47,500 bases of DNA from Chrysomallon squamiferum (taxonomy: Eukaryota > Mollusca > Gastropoda > Neomphalida > Peltospiridae), in NCBI GenBank assembly GCA_012295275.1, contig CM022665.1, positions 42,023,652-42,071,151 of the forward strand, written 5' to 3'. The position numbers were made by a program, and so were the translations under genes. The notes below the pieces were generated by a model. That model did no database searches. It worked only from the letters and a program-made list of their open reading frames with translations, and was not told the origin of the DNA. Shown piece after piece: positions 46,250 to 47,500 of this stretch; position 1 is the stretch's first letter; each line of letters opens with the position of its first letter.

Positions 46250-47500
46250 GTATGTATGTATACATGCATGCATGCATCTAAGTATGTATGTATGTATGTA
46301 TGTTTTAATGTTTGAAAATATGTTGTACGTATTAATATAGGTTTGTAGCATCTATCTTTGTACTTATGTACATAAATGTATATGTATGTTATTTGTGTAT
46401 ATATATATATGTGTATATGTTTTTAATGTATTTAAGGCATGCGTGTTTGTTTGTATTAGTTGTTTATATTAAAACAGACAATTTATTTTAATTATACTGG
46501 TAAGTCATCCACTCTTTTTATTCAAAATACACAAGACATCAAAAACATTTACAGAGATTTTTCAATGAGGTAATAAAGAAAATAACACTTTATTGCCCAT
46601 TCAGTTCTGTCTGAACAAAACTCTTTGTTACTCAATACATCAACAGTGTTTGTAGTTTTCTATTCTAATTATCTTAAGCTATCACAGTTTTTTTTAGTTT
46701 CTTTTATTGTTCCTTTATAAACCCTAACGAACACAATATAACATAAAATGTAGTTTATGTAACAGTGATTACGTAATTGCTTGTCTAGTGTATAAGCTAG
46801 GCGTGTGTTTGTGTGATAAATTGCATGAAATTATAGGTGTTGGACCTTGATTCTTTTTTTTCAGTTGAGTTATTTATTTATTTATTTATTTTATTGGCGT
46901 CTAAGAATTCCAGATTCAACAGTGTAAGAATAGTCAGAGGTTACAAGATGATTTGGAATCACATATTGTTTGTTGAATATAACCTCAAACAAATTAGAAC
47001 ACATTTAAAATATTACTTCTTGTATTCAGAAGTAGACTGGGATTCCTAGTTGATATGCTGCCGATAATATTAGACAATATTATTAGATAATATTTTATAC
47101 ACATATAAATAAATATATATATATATATATATTGTTATCAGTAAAGGATGTTATAGTAGATGTTTTCAGTAATAACAGATACAAAACCGTCATGTTCAAA
47201 ATAATGTCACAGAAAACTGATTTCATTTTGTCCATCTGTGGACGGACTCCACGACGGACTGTAGGCGGCTGGACAGCCAGTGCGGAACACCAAACAAAGA
47301 CGTCTTCTCGATCTGAAGTCTGTCTCTACACAAATAACAACCAAACAAAACACCACCAGCCAGAAACCCGTAACCGACACGTTGTAGAATCTGTAATTTA
47401 AAACATTCACCTCTCTGTCAATCTGTGTATATGTCTGTCTGTCTGTCTATCAGTCTGTCAGTCTGTCAGTCTGTCAGTCTGTCTGTCTGTCTATCTGTCT
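45296..47500. other. Upstream flank of KMO
   Basis: The KMO 5' UTR and promoter should lie just above 45295 on the minus strand; no TATA box or start site can be fixed. Repeats: TTG and GGTGTT units (45693-45765), TTA (45848-45882), GTATGT (46186-46300), TTTA (46868-46893) and TCTG (47433-47500, running off the window). A unique piece, 47140-47400, has open frames on both strands (about 67-89 codons), but I recognise neither. Confidence 0.5.
45693..45765. repeat. (TTG)n followed by (GGTGTT)n
   Basis: About 13 TTG triplets, then about five GGTGTT hexamers, preceded by a T run. Confidence 0.95.

Noticed and set aside
47132-47410. Open frames on both strands at the right end
   Set aside because: About 67-89 codons each, neither recognisable; without transcripts they cannot be called genes.

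Overview
This is an AT-rich, intron-rich animal nuclear sequence with very dense simple repeats. The gene content (a THIK-type two-pore potassium channel exon and a complete kynurenine 3-monooxygenase gene), roughly 0.3-1.9 kb introns, tRNA-derived SINEs ending in ACATAC-type microsatellite and abundant CA/GA/GTAT/TTA tracts fit a marine invertebrate. I favour a mollusc or another lophotrochozoan, but the sequence alone does not prove this. There are no prokaryotic features.

Layout. 1-2585: the first coding exon of a THIK-like (KCNK12/13-type) K+ channel on the minus strand (2246-2585) and the start of its downstream intron. The rest of that gene lies off the left edge. About 2.6-32.8 kb: a long stretch in which I find no convincing protein-coding exon. 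It holds microsatellites, several minisatellites, three candidate inverted-repeat (MITE-like) elements, a hairpin-forming repeat, a tRNA-Cys-like fossil and two copies of a tRNA-derived SINE. 32.9-45.3 kb: a complete 14-exon kynurenine 3-monooxygenase (KMO) gene on the minus strand. I rebuilt it exon by exon: all splice phases agree, and it gives a 471-residue protein with all three flavin motifs and a C-terminal membrane anchor. A third SINE copy sits in KMO intron 2. 45.3-47.5 kb: upstream flank of KMO, microsatellite-rich, no gene recognised.

The two genes lie on the same strand but are about 30 kb apart, and nothing suggests they work together. KMO hydroxylates L-kynurenine in tryptophan catabolism at the outer mitochondrial membrane. 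The THIK-like channel would carry background K+ current at the plasma membrane.

Most interesting points: (1) the 3' end of KMO exon 3, with its splice donor, is repeated as two decayed copies inside intron 3 at an exact 184-bp period; (2) a 14-bp word, GAGGACTGCCACTC, occurs four times in two minisatellite-like loci on opposite strands; (3) a 20-odd-bp AT-rich motif recurs at four dispersed sites in the same orientation; (4) two perfect RFX X-box palindromes bracket the channel exon; (5) KMO intron 2 uses a GC donor. I saw no evidence of a wholly new multi-gene system.
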